Source: Bacteroidaceae bacterium
GTDB taxonomy: Bacteria; Bacteroidota; Bacteroidia; Bacteroidales; Bacteroidaceae
NCBI GenBank assembly: GCA_017448825.1
Contig: JAFSKR010000069.1
Span: forward strand, 62,001 to 126,000
Reading direction: 5' to 3'
DNA length: 64,000 nucleotides
Translations under genes and position numbers: made by a program
Notes under the pieces: generated by a model
Told to the model about the DNA's origin: nothing
What the model saw: only the letters and a program-made list of their open reading frames with translations
The model's database searches: none
In this document: in pieces, positions 35,741 through 43,777 of the stretch
Numbering within the stretch: position 1 is the first letter of the stretch
Layout of the letters: each line of letters opens with the position of its first letter

Positions 35741-35872
35741 AAGCCCCCTAACCCCCGAAGGGGGAAGCCATTCGGAGTGTTTTCCGAGTGATTTCAAGTC
35801 GGGGTTTTATCAATTCAACAGGCCATCCCCCCTATCCGAATGGCCTCCCCCTTTTGGGGGCGGGGGGCTTTA
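35740..35872. repeat. Large GC-rich inverted repeat ending on the symporter ATG
   Basis: AAAGCCCCC (about 35740-35748) pairs with GGGGGCTTT (about 35863-35871). Inside, AGGGGGAAGCCATTCGGA (about 35758-35775) pairs with TCCGAATGGCCTCCCCCT (about 35835-35852). A small CCCCCGAAGGGGG hairpin lies within the left arm. The right arm runs into the A of ATG 35872, so a folded transcript would hide the start codon. It may be a terminator with regulated read-through. Confidence 0.75.
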
Positions 35873-37428
35873 TGTTTATCAAAATTCTTCTCACCGTCAT
35901 CTTCTTGGCTGTGACGGTATTCGTGGGAATCTATTCCCGCAAGCAAGCCAACAATGTAGATGGTTTTGTGCTTGGTGGCCGCTCAGTCGGTCCGTGGCTC
36001 TCCGCCTTCGCTTTCGGTACCAGTTACTTCTCTGCGGTCGTGTTTGTCGGCTATGCGGGACAGTTTGGTTGGAAATACGGTCTCGCCAGTTCATGGATTG
36101 GCATCGGAAATGCCCTCATCGGTTCGCTGCTCGCATGGCTCATCCTGGGTCGTCGCACCAAACTAATGACACAGCACATCCACTCGCGTACCATGCCCGA
36201 TTTCTTTGGCACGCGTTTCTCGAATCAAGGCTTGCGCATCGCAGCCTCCATCATCGCCTTCGTGTTCCTTATCCCCTATACGGCAGGCGTGTATAGTGGC
36301 ATATCCAAACTCTTCGACATGGGTTTCGGCATCCCCTACGAGTATTGCATCATCATCATGGCACTGCTCACTGCCGTCTATGTCATTCTCGGCGGATATA
36401 AGGCAACCGCCATCAACGACTTCATCCAGGGTATCGTCATGCTGGGCGGTATCATTGCCGTCATCGTTGTGGTGCTCAACAGCCAAGGCGGTCTCACCGA
36501 GGCATTCAACAAGATGAAGGAAGTGGCACCCACCGCACACGACCTCGAAAGCCCGCTCTACAAGGACTTCCAACCCGGCGACTTCGCCTCATGGTTCGGT
36601 CCCAACGCGATAAGTCTGCTCGGTGTGGTGGTACTGACATCTCTCGGAACATGGGGACTTCCTCAGATGGTCGGCAAGTTCTACTCCATCACCGACGAGG
36701 CAGCCATCCGTCGTGGCACCATCATCTCCACCATCTTTGCCTTCATCGTGGCTGGTGGCTGTTATTTTCTCGGTGGTTTCGGCCGTCTGTTCGGCGAACC
36801 CGTCTGGAACGAAGCACGTCACAACTACAAGTTCGACGACATCATCCCCACCATGCTCGACACGGCTGTCAACTCCGACCTGCTCATCGGTCTCGTCATG
36901 GTGCTGGTGCTTTCAGCTTCGATGTCCACATTGGCATCCCTCGTGCTGACCTCTTCCTCCACGATGACGCTCGACCTCATCTACCGTGACAAGCGCGCCA
37001 CAGCCGACGAGGTGAAGAGTGGTGAGATTGATGACGAAGTGGCTGAGAAGATAGAGCGTCGCAAGGTGGTCATCATGCGTGTGCTCATCGTCTTCTTCAT
37101 TGTTATCTCCGTGCTCATTGCCCTCAACCCACCGACCTTCATCGCCCAACTCATGGGCATCAGTTGGGGAGCCTTGGCAGGTGCCTTCCTTGCACCTTTC
37201 CTCTTGGGTCTCTACTGGCGTGGCGTCACCACCGCCTCCGTTTGGGCATGCTTCATTTGGGGTGTCGGCTTCACCGTGGTCAACATGATTCTCGGCAACC
37301 CCATCAACCCCATCGACTGCGGTGCCATTGCCATGGTCGGCGGCTTCCCCGTCGTCCTTCTGGTCAGCCTCTTCACCAAGAAACTGCCACAGGCGAAGCT
37401 GGACAGCATCTGGAAGTGCTACAAGTAG
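35872..37428 (+). CDS. Sodium:solute symporter (SSS family)
   Basis: 518 residues from ATG 35872. The open frame begins 28 codons upstream but only inside the repeat. About 13 membrane segments are visible. SSS signatures: SVGPWLSAFAFGTSYFSAVVFVGYAGQFGWKYG (TM2-3 region), RTKLMTQHIHSRTMPDFFGTRF, SIIAFVFLIPYTAGVYSGISKLF and FIAQLMGISWGALAGAFLAPFLLGLYWRG. It co-transports Na+ with a small organic solute. The substrate (proline, sugar, pantothenate or other) is not clear. A hydrophilic stretch with DKRATADEVKSGEIDDEVAEKIERRK lies between TM9 and TM10. The porin upstream may supply the outer-membrane step. Confidence 0.88.
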   Translation: MFIKILLTVIFLAVTVFVGIYSRKQANNVDGFVLGGRSVGPWLSAFAFGTSYFSAVVFVGYAGQFGWKYGLASSWIGIGNALIGSLLAWLILGRRTKLMTQHIHSRTMPDFFGTRFSNQGLRIAASIIAFVFLIPYTAGVYSGISKLFDMGFGIPYEYCIIIMALLTAVYVILGGYKATAINDFIQGIVMLGGIIAVIVVVLNSQGGLTEAFNKMKEVAPTAHDLESPLYKDFQPGDFASWFGPNAISLLGVVVLTSLGTWGLPQMVGKFYSITDEAAIRRGTIISTIFAFIVAGGCYFLGGFGRLFGEPVWNEARHNYKFDDIIPTMLDTAVNSDLLIGLVMVLVLSASMSTLASLVLTSSSTMTLDLIYRDKRATADEVKSGEIDDEVAEKIERRKVVIMRVLIVFFIVISVLIALNPPTFIAQLMGISWGALAGAFLAPFLLGLYWRGVTTASVWACFIWGVGFTVVNMILGNPINPIDCGAIAMVGGFPVVLLVSLFTKKLPQAKLDSIWKCYK

Positions 37429-37487
37429 GTTCTGAGAGCACCGCTCCGAAGAACGAAGCAACCATAAATTTGAAGATATTTATACCC

Positions 37488-37525
37488 ATCCCCACGGAGC
37501 CATCACTTCGTGGGGATACTTTTTT
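37488..37525 (+). terminator. Terminator after the symporter
   Basis: ATCCCCACG (37488-37496) pairs with CGTGGGGAT (37509-37517) around a 12-base loop and is followed by ACTTTTTTAT. It is about 60 bases after the stop. Confidence 0.8.
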
Positions 37526-37597
37526 ATGCCCTTATTATTAGCCATACCCATCAACATAGCATGGTGTCATTATTCGACCTCCATTATTCCGCAAACG

Positions 37598-37827
37598 ATT
37601 GCCAATGTATTCCTAATCCTGTTGCCAATGTCTTGCCAACTCTGTTGCCAATGTCTTCCTCGTCCTCATGCCCGTCATCTCGGAAGACTGTGCCCCGTGT
37701 CTTCCGAGTTCTCTTGCCCGTATCTTGCTCCGCCTCTTGCCCGTGTCTTCCGAGTCCTCATGCCCGTCATCACCTGGCCCTCACGCTCGTCATCACTCCG
37801 CTCTCACGCTCGTGTCTTCCGGGGAGG
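37598..37827. repeat. Ten-unit degenerate minisatellite with an exact 23-base period
   Basis: Units start at 37598, 37621, 37644, 37667, 37690, 37713, 37736, 37759, 37782 and 37805. Most carry (C/G)TTGCC(C/A) or CA(T/C)GC(C/T)CGT near the start and end in CCT or TCT. Each unit is exactly 23 bases with no indel, although identity between units is only moderate. A frame of 124-163 codons reads through it, but a period of 23 cannot be a protein repeat. The spacer 37429-38087 also has the terminator above, A/T-rich DNA and the promoter at 38053. Confidence 0.85.
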
Positions 37828-38052
37828 TGTTTCCCAAGGGAAGGGAGAAGGGGTCTCACATCACTTTTTGAAGAGTCCCCGAAGTCATTACATACAATAG
37901 CGGGAAGGCAATACAACAAGAAGCCGCTACGGATTCATTTCCTTAGCGGGCAACGTGAAAAAACAGATGGTGGTACGACGGACGGTTATCATAAAAAATG
38001 ACAATAATTAGAGTTTTTTTCCCCGATTGACATATATTTCGGGATTTTTATG

Positions 38053-38060
38053 TAAATTTG
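38053..38060 (+). promoter_or_regulatory. -7 box for the hypothetical gene and xseAB
   Basis: TAAATTTG fits TAnnTTTG. TTG at 38027-38029 is 23 bases upstream, slightly long. The start codon at 38088 follows by 28 bases. Confidence 0.5.
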
Positions 38061-38087
38061 CGAAAGAAATGGAAATGTACAGACAAG

Positions 38088-38789
38088 ATGGGAAACCGAG
38101 AACAAGTCACACAATTGGTGGATGCCCGTGATTGGACGGGAGTGGAACGTCTGCTGGGAAGCCTGAGCAACATGGAGTTGAGACGGATGGAGCGCGTGAT
38201 GAGGGAAGAAGTGCTGACAAGACTGGACAATGGGCTGTTCTGGGAAACACTGCTACACATTATTATATATAAGAGAGCGGCGTTCCTGAGCGGTGTAGTG
38301 GCGGTAGAGCATCTGGCAAGGGATGGGACATTGGACTTCGGGAACGAATGGGTGAAAAGGCTGTATGAGTATCTGAGGGAGACGAATGAGGAATCGCTGG
38401 TGAAACTGTGCTCTATGATGATGCCCTTGCTGCACACAGAAAAACAGGTGGAGGGGATGTTCAAAGCACTCCACGTGGAGAACGAAGTGACGAAGCTGCT
38501 GGTCTTGCTGAAGGTGGATTCCACGCTCTCTTACTACCTGATATTCAAGACATTGAAACTGATAGAGAACAAGACCATCGCGAGGAAGTGCTGTATGGCC
38601 ATCATCAAGCGGCAGAATGACATGGCATATAATGCCGTGAGTCTCATCAAGGCGTATTTCGGGCTGGAAGATTTGCCAGCACGGTTCTCGCTGAAGGTGG
38701 AAGAATATGAGTTGAGCCACATTGACCGCAATTTCGACACGTTCCTGCATGTGCTGAACGGGAAAAGGCCACGAATTGATTTTTTGTAA
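38088..38789 (+). CDS. Hypothetical helical protein upstream of xseA
   Basis: 233 residues from ATG 38088 (MGNREQVTQLVDARDW). A frame starting at 38058 would begin inside the promoter. The chain is almost all alpha-helical, with leucine-rich segments (EHLARDGTLDFGNEWVKRLYEYLRE, FKTLKLIENKTIARKCCMAII) that look like HEAT- or ARM-style helices. No signal peptide, membrane segment or catalytic motif was found. It lies 28 bases before xseA and on the same transcript, so it may assist or be co-regulated with exonuclease VII. I do not recognise the family. Confidence 0.65.
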   Translation: MGNREQVTQLVDARDWTGVERLLGSLSNMELRRMERVMREEVLTRLDNGLFWETLLHIIIYKRAAFLSGVVAVEHLARDGTLDFGNEWVKRLYEYLRETNEESLVKLCSMMMPLLHTEKQVEGMFKALHVENEVTKLLVLLKVDSTLSYYLIFKTLKLIENKTIARKCCMAIIKRQNDMAYNAVSLIKAYFGLEDLPARFSLKVEEYELSHIDRNFDTFLHVLNGKRPRIDFL

Positions 38790-38817
38790 CAACGCATCAA
38801 ACTGAATTGAACGAGTT

Positions 38818-40110
38818 TTGGAGGCACTGACACTATATGAACTGAACCATCTGGTGCGACAGACGTTGGAACTGACGCTGGACGATGAGTATTGGGTGCG
38901 CACCGAGGTGAGCGAACTGCACGTGAACCGCCATTGCTACATGGAGTTTGTGCAGAAAGACACGCATGGCAACGGACTCATCGCCAAGGCGCGGGCACAG
39001 GTGTGGGCCAACCGATGGGCATTCATCAAACCAATGTTTGAACAGATAACAGGGCAGACACTCTCGGCAGGAATGCAGGTGCTGGTGAAGGTGCAGGCGA
39101 CCTTCCATGAACTGTATGGCTACTCACTCAACGTCACCGACCTCGACCCCACCTACACGTTGGGCGACATTGCTCGACGGCGGCAGGAAATCCTCCAGCA
39201 ACTGAGGGATGAAGGAGTCGAGACGATGAATAAAGAACTGCCACTACCCCGCCTGCTTCAACGCATCGCCGTCATCTCATCAGCCACGGCAGCAGGATAT
39301 GGCGACTTCTGTAACCAACTGCACGGCAACAAGCGAGGGTTGGCCTTCAAGACGGAGCTGTTTCAAGCCACGATGCAAGGCAACGAGGTAGAAAGCAGCG
39401 TGATTGCCGCGCTCAACCAAATCGCCAGGCGAATGGACGAATGGGATGTGGTGGTCATCATCCGAGGGGGAGGCTCCACGTCCGACCTCAGCGGCTTCGA
39501 TTCGTTGGCACTGGCTGAGAACGTGGCGCAGTTTCCGCTGCCCATCATCACGGGCATCGGCCATGAACGGGACGACACCGTGATAGACCTCATCGCCCAC
39601 ACACGGGTGAAAACCCCCACCGCAGCAGCCGAACTACTCATCCACCATCAGGAGGAAGAGATGGACTTGCTGGAAGACTTTGCCGCACGACTTGCCAGCA
39701 CAACCACCATCCTCGAACGCCACCGCAACATGGTAGAGAGGCTTGCCACAAGACTGGGCAACACGCTCACCATCATTGAACGGCATCGCAACGTCGTGGA
39801 GAGGATGACCGCACGACTTGCCAACACGATGCACATCCTCGAAGGACAACGCAATGCCGTCGAACTGATGCGCCAACGAATGACCCTGCACGTGCCCCTC
39901 TTGATGGACAACAAAAAGAAGCATATCCAACTGATAGAAAGCCAATTGGAAAGCGCCAGCCCCGACCGCATCCTCCGATTGGGATTCAGCATCGCCCGCA
40001 TCAACGGAAAGGCCATCCACCACGCAGCTGACGTGAAGGAAGGCGACGAAATAGAAACCACCCTGGCAACAGGAACCCTCAAATCAACCGTAACATGGAA
40101 AAAAATCTGA
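38818..40110 (+). CDS. xseA: Exodeoxyribonuclease VII large subunit, TTG start
   Basis: 430 residues. No ATG is in frame near the start and TTG 38818 gives MEALTLYELNHLVRQTLE, as in other Bacteroidales XseA. An OB-fold (about 1-105, YWVRTEVSEL, CYMEFVQKD) is followed by the nuclease domain with VISSATAAGYGDF, VVIIRGGGSTSDLSGFDSLALAENVA, PIITGIGHERDDTVIDLIAHTRVKTPTAAAELL. The helical C-terminal half has three near-identical 21-residue repeats starting RLASTTTILE, RLGNTLTIIE and RLANTMHILE. The subunit degrades single-stranded DNA with XseB. It overlaps xseB by 16 bases. The terminal ISLGFSIARINGK-like segment (LRLGFSIARINGKAI) is also typical. Confidence 0.94.
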   Translation: MEALTLYELNHLVRQTLELTLDDEYWVRTEVSELHVNRHCYMEFVQKDTHGNGLIAKARAQVWANRWAFIKPMFEQITGQTLSAGMQVLVKVQATFHELYGYSLNVTDLDPTYTLGDIARRRQEILQQLRDEGVETMNKELPLPRLLQRIAVISSATAAGYGDFCNQLHGNKRGLAFKTELFQATMQGNEVESSVIAALNQIARRMDEWDVVVIIRGGGSTSDLSGFDSLALAENVAQFPLPIITGIGHERDDTVIDLIAHTRVKTPTAAAELLIHHQEEEMDLLEDFAARLASTTTILERHRNMVERLATRLGNTLTIIERHRNVVERMTARLANTMHILEGQRNAVELMRQRMTLHVPLLMDNKKKHIQLIESQLESASPDRILRLGFSIARINGKAIHHAADVKEGDEIETTLATGTLKSTVTWKKI

Positions 40111-40283
40111 CCTATGAACAGGCGATGAAACGCCTCGAAGAAATCGTGACCAAAATAGAAAGCGGAGAGATGGACATCGACTCCCTCGCCACCCACCTCA
40201 ACGAGGCAAAAAAATTGGTGACTTTTTGCAAAGACAAATTGACAAAGGTAGAGGCAGAAGTGAAAAAATGCCTCGAATTGTAA
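40095..40283 (+). CDS. xseB: Exodeoxyribonuclease VII small subunit
   Basis: 62 residues. The family signature is complete: LTYEQAMKRLEEIVTKIESGEMDIDSL and a heptad C-terminus. XseB subunits bind the helical arm of XseA and are needed for activity. It starts inside the xseA 3' end (16-base overlap), so translation is probably coupled. Length is normal. Confidence 0.93.
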   Translation: MEKNLTYEQAMKRLEEIVTKIESGEMDIDSLATHLNEAKKLVTFCKDKLTKVEAEVKKCLEL

Positions 40284-40310
40284 AAAAAACATAATTTATA
40301 CTTCATTCAC

Positions 40311-40341
40311 TTGCCAGAGCGGAAAAAAAGCTCTATCTTTG
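40311..40341 (+). promoter_or_regulatory. Promoter of ndk
   Basis: TTG (40311-40313), 20 bases, TATCTTTG (40334-40341), followed by CAACGA. The leader to ATG 40432 is about 85 bases. Confidence 0.75.
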
Positions 40342-40431
40342 CAACGAGAATTGATTAATCGGTTCGACCCGTTCCCCAAGGGAAGATGACGTTGAATCCA
40401 CAAACTCGAACAGAAAGAGACAACAAAAACG

Positions 40432-40893
40432 ATGGAGAAAACTCTTGTAATCTTGAAGCCCGGTGCAGTGCAGCGCGCACTCGTAGGCGAAGTAACAGCC
40501 CGTTTTGAGCGTAAGGGTCTGCGTTTGGCAGGCATGAAGATGATGCAACTCACTGACGAACTGCTCAACGAACACTATGCACACCTTGCCGGCAAGCCTT
40601 TTTTCCAGCGCATCAAGAATTCAATGATGGCTTCTCCTGTTGTGTGCTGTTGCTATGAAGGCGTTGACGCTGTCGAGACTGTTCGATCGATGACTGGCAG
40701 CACCAACTCTCGCAAGGCAGCTCCAGGCACCATCCGTGGCGACTTCGGTATGAGTTTCCAAGAAAACATCATCCACACATCCGACTCTCCTGAGAACGCT
40801 ATCATCGAACTGAATCGATTCTTCAAGCCCGAGGAAATCTTCGATTACACCCCAGGCGTGTTCCAGTACTTGTATGCCAACGACGAGTATTAG
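40432..40893 (+). CDS. ndk: Nucleoside diphosphate kinase
   Basis: 153 residues. ILKPGAVQR at the N-terminus, the MASPVV strand, GSTNSRKAAPGTIRGDFG and the active-site His 115 in NIIHTSDS are all present. It transfers phosphate between NTPs and NDPs. The segment between residues 40 and 60 (LLNEHYAHLAGKPFF) is as in the Bacteroidetes form. It has its own promoter and the next gene starts close to or inside its end. Confidence 0.96.
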   Translation: MEKTLVILKPGAVQRALVGEVTARFERKGLRLAGMKMMQLTDELLNEHYAHLAGKPFFQRIKNSMMASPVVCCCYEGVDAVETVRSMTGSTNSRKAAPGTIRGDFGMSFQENIIHTSDSPENAIIELNRFFKPEEIFDYTPGVFQYLYANDEY

Positions 40894-40936
40894 GAGTTTA
40901 TTACCCATTATCCAAAAACCTCAAAACAACAAACCT

Positions 40937-41926
40937 GTGAATTTTTCAACCATCAAAAAAACTATCGGAATCGTCCTTTTCTCGATGACATCAGCCAGCG
41001 GATTCGCTCAAGACATCATCGCCCGACAGGCACCCTCCGACAAGCGACTCAAAGACATCCGTAACGTTAAACTCAACAACACAGCCGTTATCTCTGCAGA
41101 CCTCAACAATCCTGCAGCGAACATATACACAGACTGGACTGACAACCTCAGAAGTTGCAGCGGTTCTGTCCCAGCCAACTACAAGATAGACCTCCGTGGT
41201 TTCTGTATGCCAACCCCCAGCCGAAAGATAAACTCTCCTTTCGGACCACGTTGGGGACGCCAACACGAAGGCATGGACATCAAAGTGTATATTGGTGACA
41301 CCATCCGCGCAGCATTCGACGGAAAGGTGCGCATCTGCAAATACAACGGTGGTGGCTATGGCTACTACATCGTCATTCGTCACCCCAATGGTCTCGAAAC
41401 GCTCTACGGCCACTTGAGCAAGCAGATTGTAAAGAAAGACCAGATTGTACGTGCTGGCGAACCCATCGGTTTGGGTGGCAACACAGGTAGGTCGAATGGT
41501 TCTCACCTGCACTTCGAAACACGTATGCTCGGCAAACCCATCAACCCTGCCCTGATGTTTGACTTTGTCAATCAAGACGTGACAGGCGACTACTTCGTGC
41601 TGAACGAGGGTGTGTCGAAAGGCGCCGTGGCAGCAGCCACTCGCAGCACCAAGCGCATCAAGACCGAGAATGCCCAAAAGGAAACAGCTATGGCAGCTGC
41701 CAGCAACGAGAAAGTGCCCGCACCCACAACAACCAACGCTAATCAAAACAGTCCCGCGCAGCAACCACAAAAGCAGGAAGAGCCAATCTCCTACTCTGTG
41801 AAGGCTGGCGACACCCTCTACTCCATCGCCCGCAAGTACGGTACAACAGTGGACCAGTTGCGTAAGCTGAATGGGCTTAAAAACAATGCCGTTTTGAAGA
41901 GAGGACAAGTCATCCGATGCTCATAA
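40937..41926 (+). CDS. M23-family murein endopeptidase with C-terminal LysM
   Basis: 329 residues if started at GTG 40937, which gives a proper signal peptide (NFSTIKKTIGIVLFSMTSASGFAQ). An in-frame ATG at 40874 inside ndk would add 21 residues without sense. The M23 metal site is His 110 and Asp 114 (HEGMDIKV) with His 190 / His 192 (SHLHFET). An Ala/Thr/Gln-rich linker (about 230-283) leads to one LysM at about 285-329 (YSVKAGDTLYSIARKYGTTVDQLRKLNGL). It cuts peptidoglycan cross-links or binds as a divisome-type activator. All catalytic ligands are present, so activity is expected. A strong terminator follows. Confidence 0.88.
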   Translation: MNFSTIKKTIGIVLFSMTSASGFAQDIIARQAPSDKRLKDIRNVKLNNTAVISADLNNPAANIYTDWTDNLRSCSGSVPANYKIDLRGFCMPTPSRKINSPFGPRWGRQHEGMDIKVYIGDTIRAAFDGKVRICKYNGGGYGYYIVIRHPNGLETLYGHLSKQIVKKDQIVRAGEPIGLGGNTGRSNGSHLHFETRMLGKPINPALMFDFVNQDVTGDYFVLNEGVSKGAVAAATRSTKRIKTENAQKETAMAAASNEKVPAPTTTNANQNSPAQQPQKQEEPISYSVKAGDTLYSIARKYGTTVDQLRKLNGLKNNAVLKRGQVIRCS

Positions 41927-41948
41927 ATGAAATTCGGCACTCCAAATA

Positions 41949-41982
41949 CATGCGCCAAGCAGCCACAAATGCTTGGCGCATG
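41949..41982 (+). terminator. Intrinsic terminator after the M23 gene
   Basis: A perfect 13-base stem (41949-41961 CATGCGCCAAGCA / 41970-41982) with an 8-base loop, followed by ACTTTTTAATA. Confidence 0.92.
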
Positions 41983-42001
41983 ACTTTTTAATATAATTTA
42001 T

Positions 42002-42032
42002 TTTGTGTTTCGCTCGATTTGCACTACCTTTG
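42002..42032 (+). promoter_or_regulatory. Promoter of the DUF1599-tpiA cluster
   Basis: TTTG (42002-42005), 19 bases, TACCTTTG (42025-42032). The first ATG at 42055 follows by 22 bases. Confidence 0.8.
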
Positions 42033-42054
42033 CACATCAATTCAGATAACAGAC

Positions 42055-42609
42055 ATGGACACGCAACAACAATTCAAGCAGGCGATGGCGGGATGTCGTG
42101 ACATCTTCAAGAAGAAGCTGCACGACTACGGTGCCGCATGGCGCATCATGCGACCCTCGTCGGTGACTGACCAAATCTTCATCAAGGCCAACCGAATCAG
42201 AAGCCTTGAGGTGAAGGGGGTGTCGCTGGTTGGGGAAGGCATCTATCCCGAGTTCCAAGCCATTGTGAACTATGGAATTGTGGGGTTGATTCAGCTTGAA
42301 CTGGGATATGCCGAAACTGAGGACATGAGTGCGGACAAGGCAATGGAGTACTACGACAAGTACGCACAGGCGGCACTGGAACTGATGTTGAAGAAAAATC
42401 ATGACTATGACGAGGCATGGCGTTCGATGCGAATAAGCAGTTACACCGACTTGATTTTGATGAAACTGAACCGCACGAAACAGATTGAGGGGCACGATGG
42501 ACAAACGCTCATCTCGGAAGGCATCGACGCCAACTATCTGGACATGATCAACTACTCTGTCTTTGGACTGATAAAACTCGCAGAACTTGGCGATGACCTC
42601 AAAAACTAA
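42055..42609 (+). CDS. DUF1599 (nucleotide modification-associated) protein with two copies of the domain
   Basis: 184 residues from ATG 42055. The chain is an internal duplication: CRDIFKKKLHDYGAAWRIMRPSSVTDQIFIKANRI (about 15-50) is repeated as ALELMLKKNHDYDEAWRSMRISSYTDLILMKLNR (about 107-141). Both halves then carry a (G/S)EGI...(A/M)INY block. DUF1599 proteins belong to the wider group linked to nucleotide handling, and no activity is proven. It overlaps the next gene by 17 bases. In Bacteroidales this gene commonly precedes the DoxX-like gene and tpiA. Confidence 0.85.
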   Translation: MDTQQQFKQAMAGCRDIFKKKLHDYGAAWRIMRPSSVTDQIFIKANRIRSLEVKGVSLVGEGIYPEFQAIVNYGIVGLIQLELGYAETEDMSADKAMEYYDKYAQAALELMLKKNHDYDEAWRSMRISSYTDLILMKLNRTKQIEGHDGQTLISEGIDANYLDMINYSVFGLIKLAELGDDLKN

Positions 42610-43723
42610 GACACTGACCATCGTCGTGAATGTGTGTCGGCTGCTGTTGGCAGCGACATTCATCTTCAGCGGTTTCGTGAAAGCCAATGACCCCTTCGGC
42701 ACCGTGTATAAGTTAGAAGACTACATGAACGCGATGGCATGGTTCACACTGCCTGACACGTTTTTGTTAGGATGTGCAGTGCTACTGGCGTTCTTTGAAT
42801 TTACACTGGGCGTGTATCTGCTGTTCGGCATCAGTCGCCGAACCACGTCACACGTCACGTTCACCTTCATGGTGGTGATGACGCTACTGACGGTGTATAT
42901 CGCTATCGCCAACCCTGTGTCTGACTGCGGCTGCTTCGGCGACGTGCTCATCTTGAGCAACGGGGCAACACTGGCGAAAAACGTGGCCTTGCTGGCAGCA
43001 GCATGGTTGGTGTGCCGCTATTACAGGTTGCAGAAAGACTTCATCGGTTCGGGCATGAAATGGTTCATCGCTTTTGTGTCCCTGTGCTTCATCATCGGAT
43101 ACGCCGTCTATTGCATCATCTGTTTGCCAGCACTCGACTTCAGTCCCTACAAAGTGGGCACAAACCTACAAGAAGCGGTTTCAGGCGGTTCGGGAGCGAA
43201 GTTTGACATCAAAATCGTCTATGAGAAAGATGGGAAGACGCTGGAATTGGCCGCTGAAGAGGATGACCCAGACTCAACATGGACATACGTGGAGACACGC
43301 CGCACCCCAATAGAAGGAACAACAACCGCCACGGTGGACTTCTTTGCCAACAACGCCGACGAGGAGGACATCACGGACGAAATCCTATATGCGGACGGAT
43401 ATACATTCTTGTTGATTATCCCCGATTTGACCAATGCCGACGAGGGGTGTGTAGATAAGGTGAATGAAGTGTATGGATACACGCAAGACCACGGTTATGG
43501 ATTCTATTGTCTGACCGCCTCGGCAGATAAACGTTCGCAAGTCTATTGGAACGACCATACAGGAGCCGAATATGACTACAACATCGCCGATGACAGAACG
43601 CTGAAGACGGTGGTGCGTGCTCAACCTGGGCTGGTGCTGCTGCACGATGGCATCATCATGAAGAAGTGGAGCAACTACAATATGCCAGACGAAGCAGAAT
43701 TAAATGAAGAATTGGGCATCTGA
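42593..43723 (+). CDS. DoxX/MauE-like membrane protein (BT_3928-type)
   Basis: 376 residues from ATG 42593 (MTSKTKTLTIVVNVCRLLLAATFIFSGFVKANDP). Four membrane segments in the first half match the DoxX/MauE fold: LLAATFIFSGFVKA, LLGCAVLLAFFEFTLGVYLLFG, TFMVVMTLLTVYIAIA with the DCGCFGD Cys pair, and ALLAAAWLVCR. A fifth helix (about 160-180) precedes a soluble half of about 190 residues that may have a thioredoxin-like arrangement (FLLIIPDLTNADEGCVDKVNEVY) but lacks CxxC. The DCGCFGD motif suggests a redox partner. Role unknown. It overlaps the DUF1599 gene and precedes tpiA by 54 bases. Confidence 0.82.
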   Translation: MTSKTKTLTIVVNVCRLLLAATFIFSGFVKANDPFGTVYKLEDYMNAMAWFTLPDTFLLGCAVLLAFFEFTLGVYLLFGISRRTTSHVTFTFMVVMTLLTVYIAIANPVSDCGCFGDVLILSNGATLAKNVALLAAAWLVCRYYRLQKDFIGSGMKWFIAFVSLCFIIGYAVYCIICLPALDFSPYKVGTNLQEAVSGGSGAKFDIKIVYEKDGKTLELAAEEDDPDSTWTYVETRRTPIEGTTTATVDFFANNADEEDITDEILYADGYTFLLIIPDLTNADEGCVDKVNEVYGYTQDHGYGFYCLTASADKRSQVYWNDHTGAEYDYNIADDRTLKTVVRAQPGLVLLHDGIIMKKWSNYNMPDEAELNEELGI

Positions 43724-43777
43724 CTACAAAAAAAACATTAACAACATAAAGTTTAACTTACTAAAACGAACACAACT

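Noticed and set aside
37598..37827. CRISPR array
   Set aside because: There are no unique spacers between repeats and no cas genes. The units are contiguous.
37510..38001. Ser/Pro/Cys-rich frames over the 23-base array
   Set aside because: A repeat period of 23 is not a multiple of 3, so the frames change meaning at each unit and cannot be a protein repeat.
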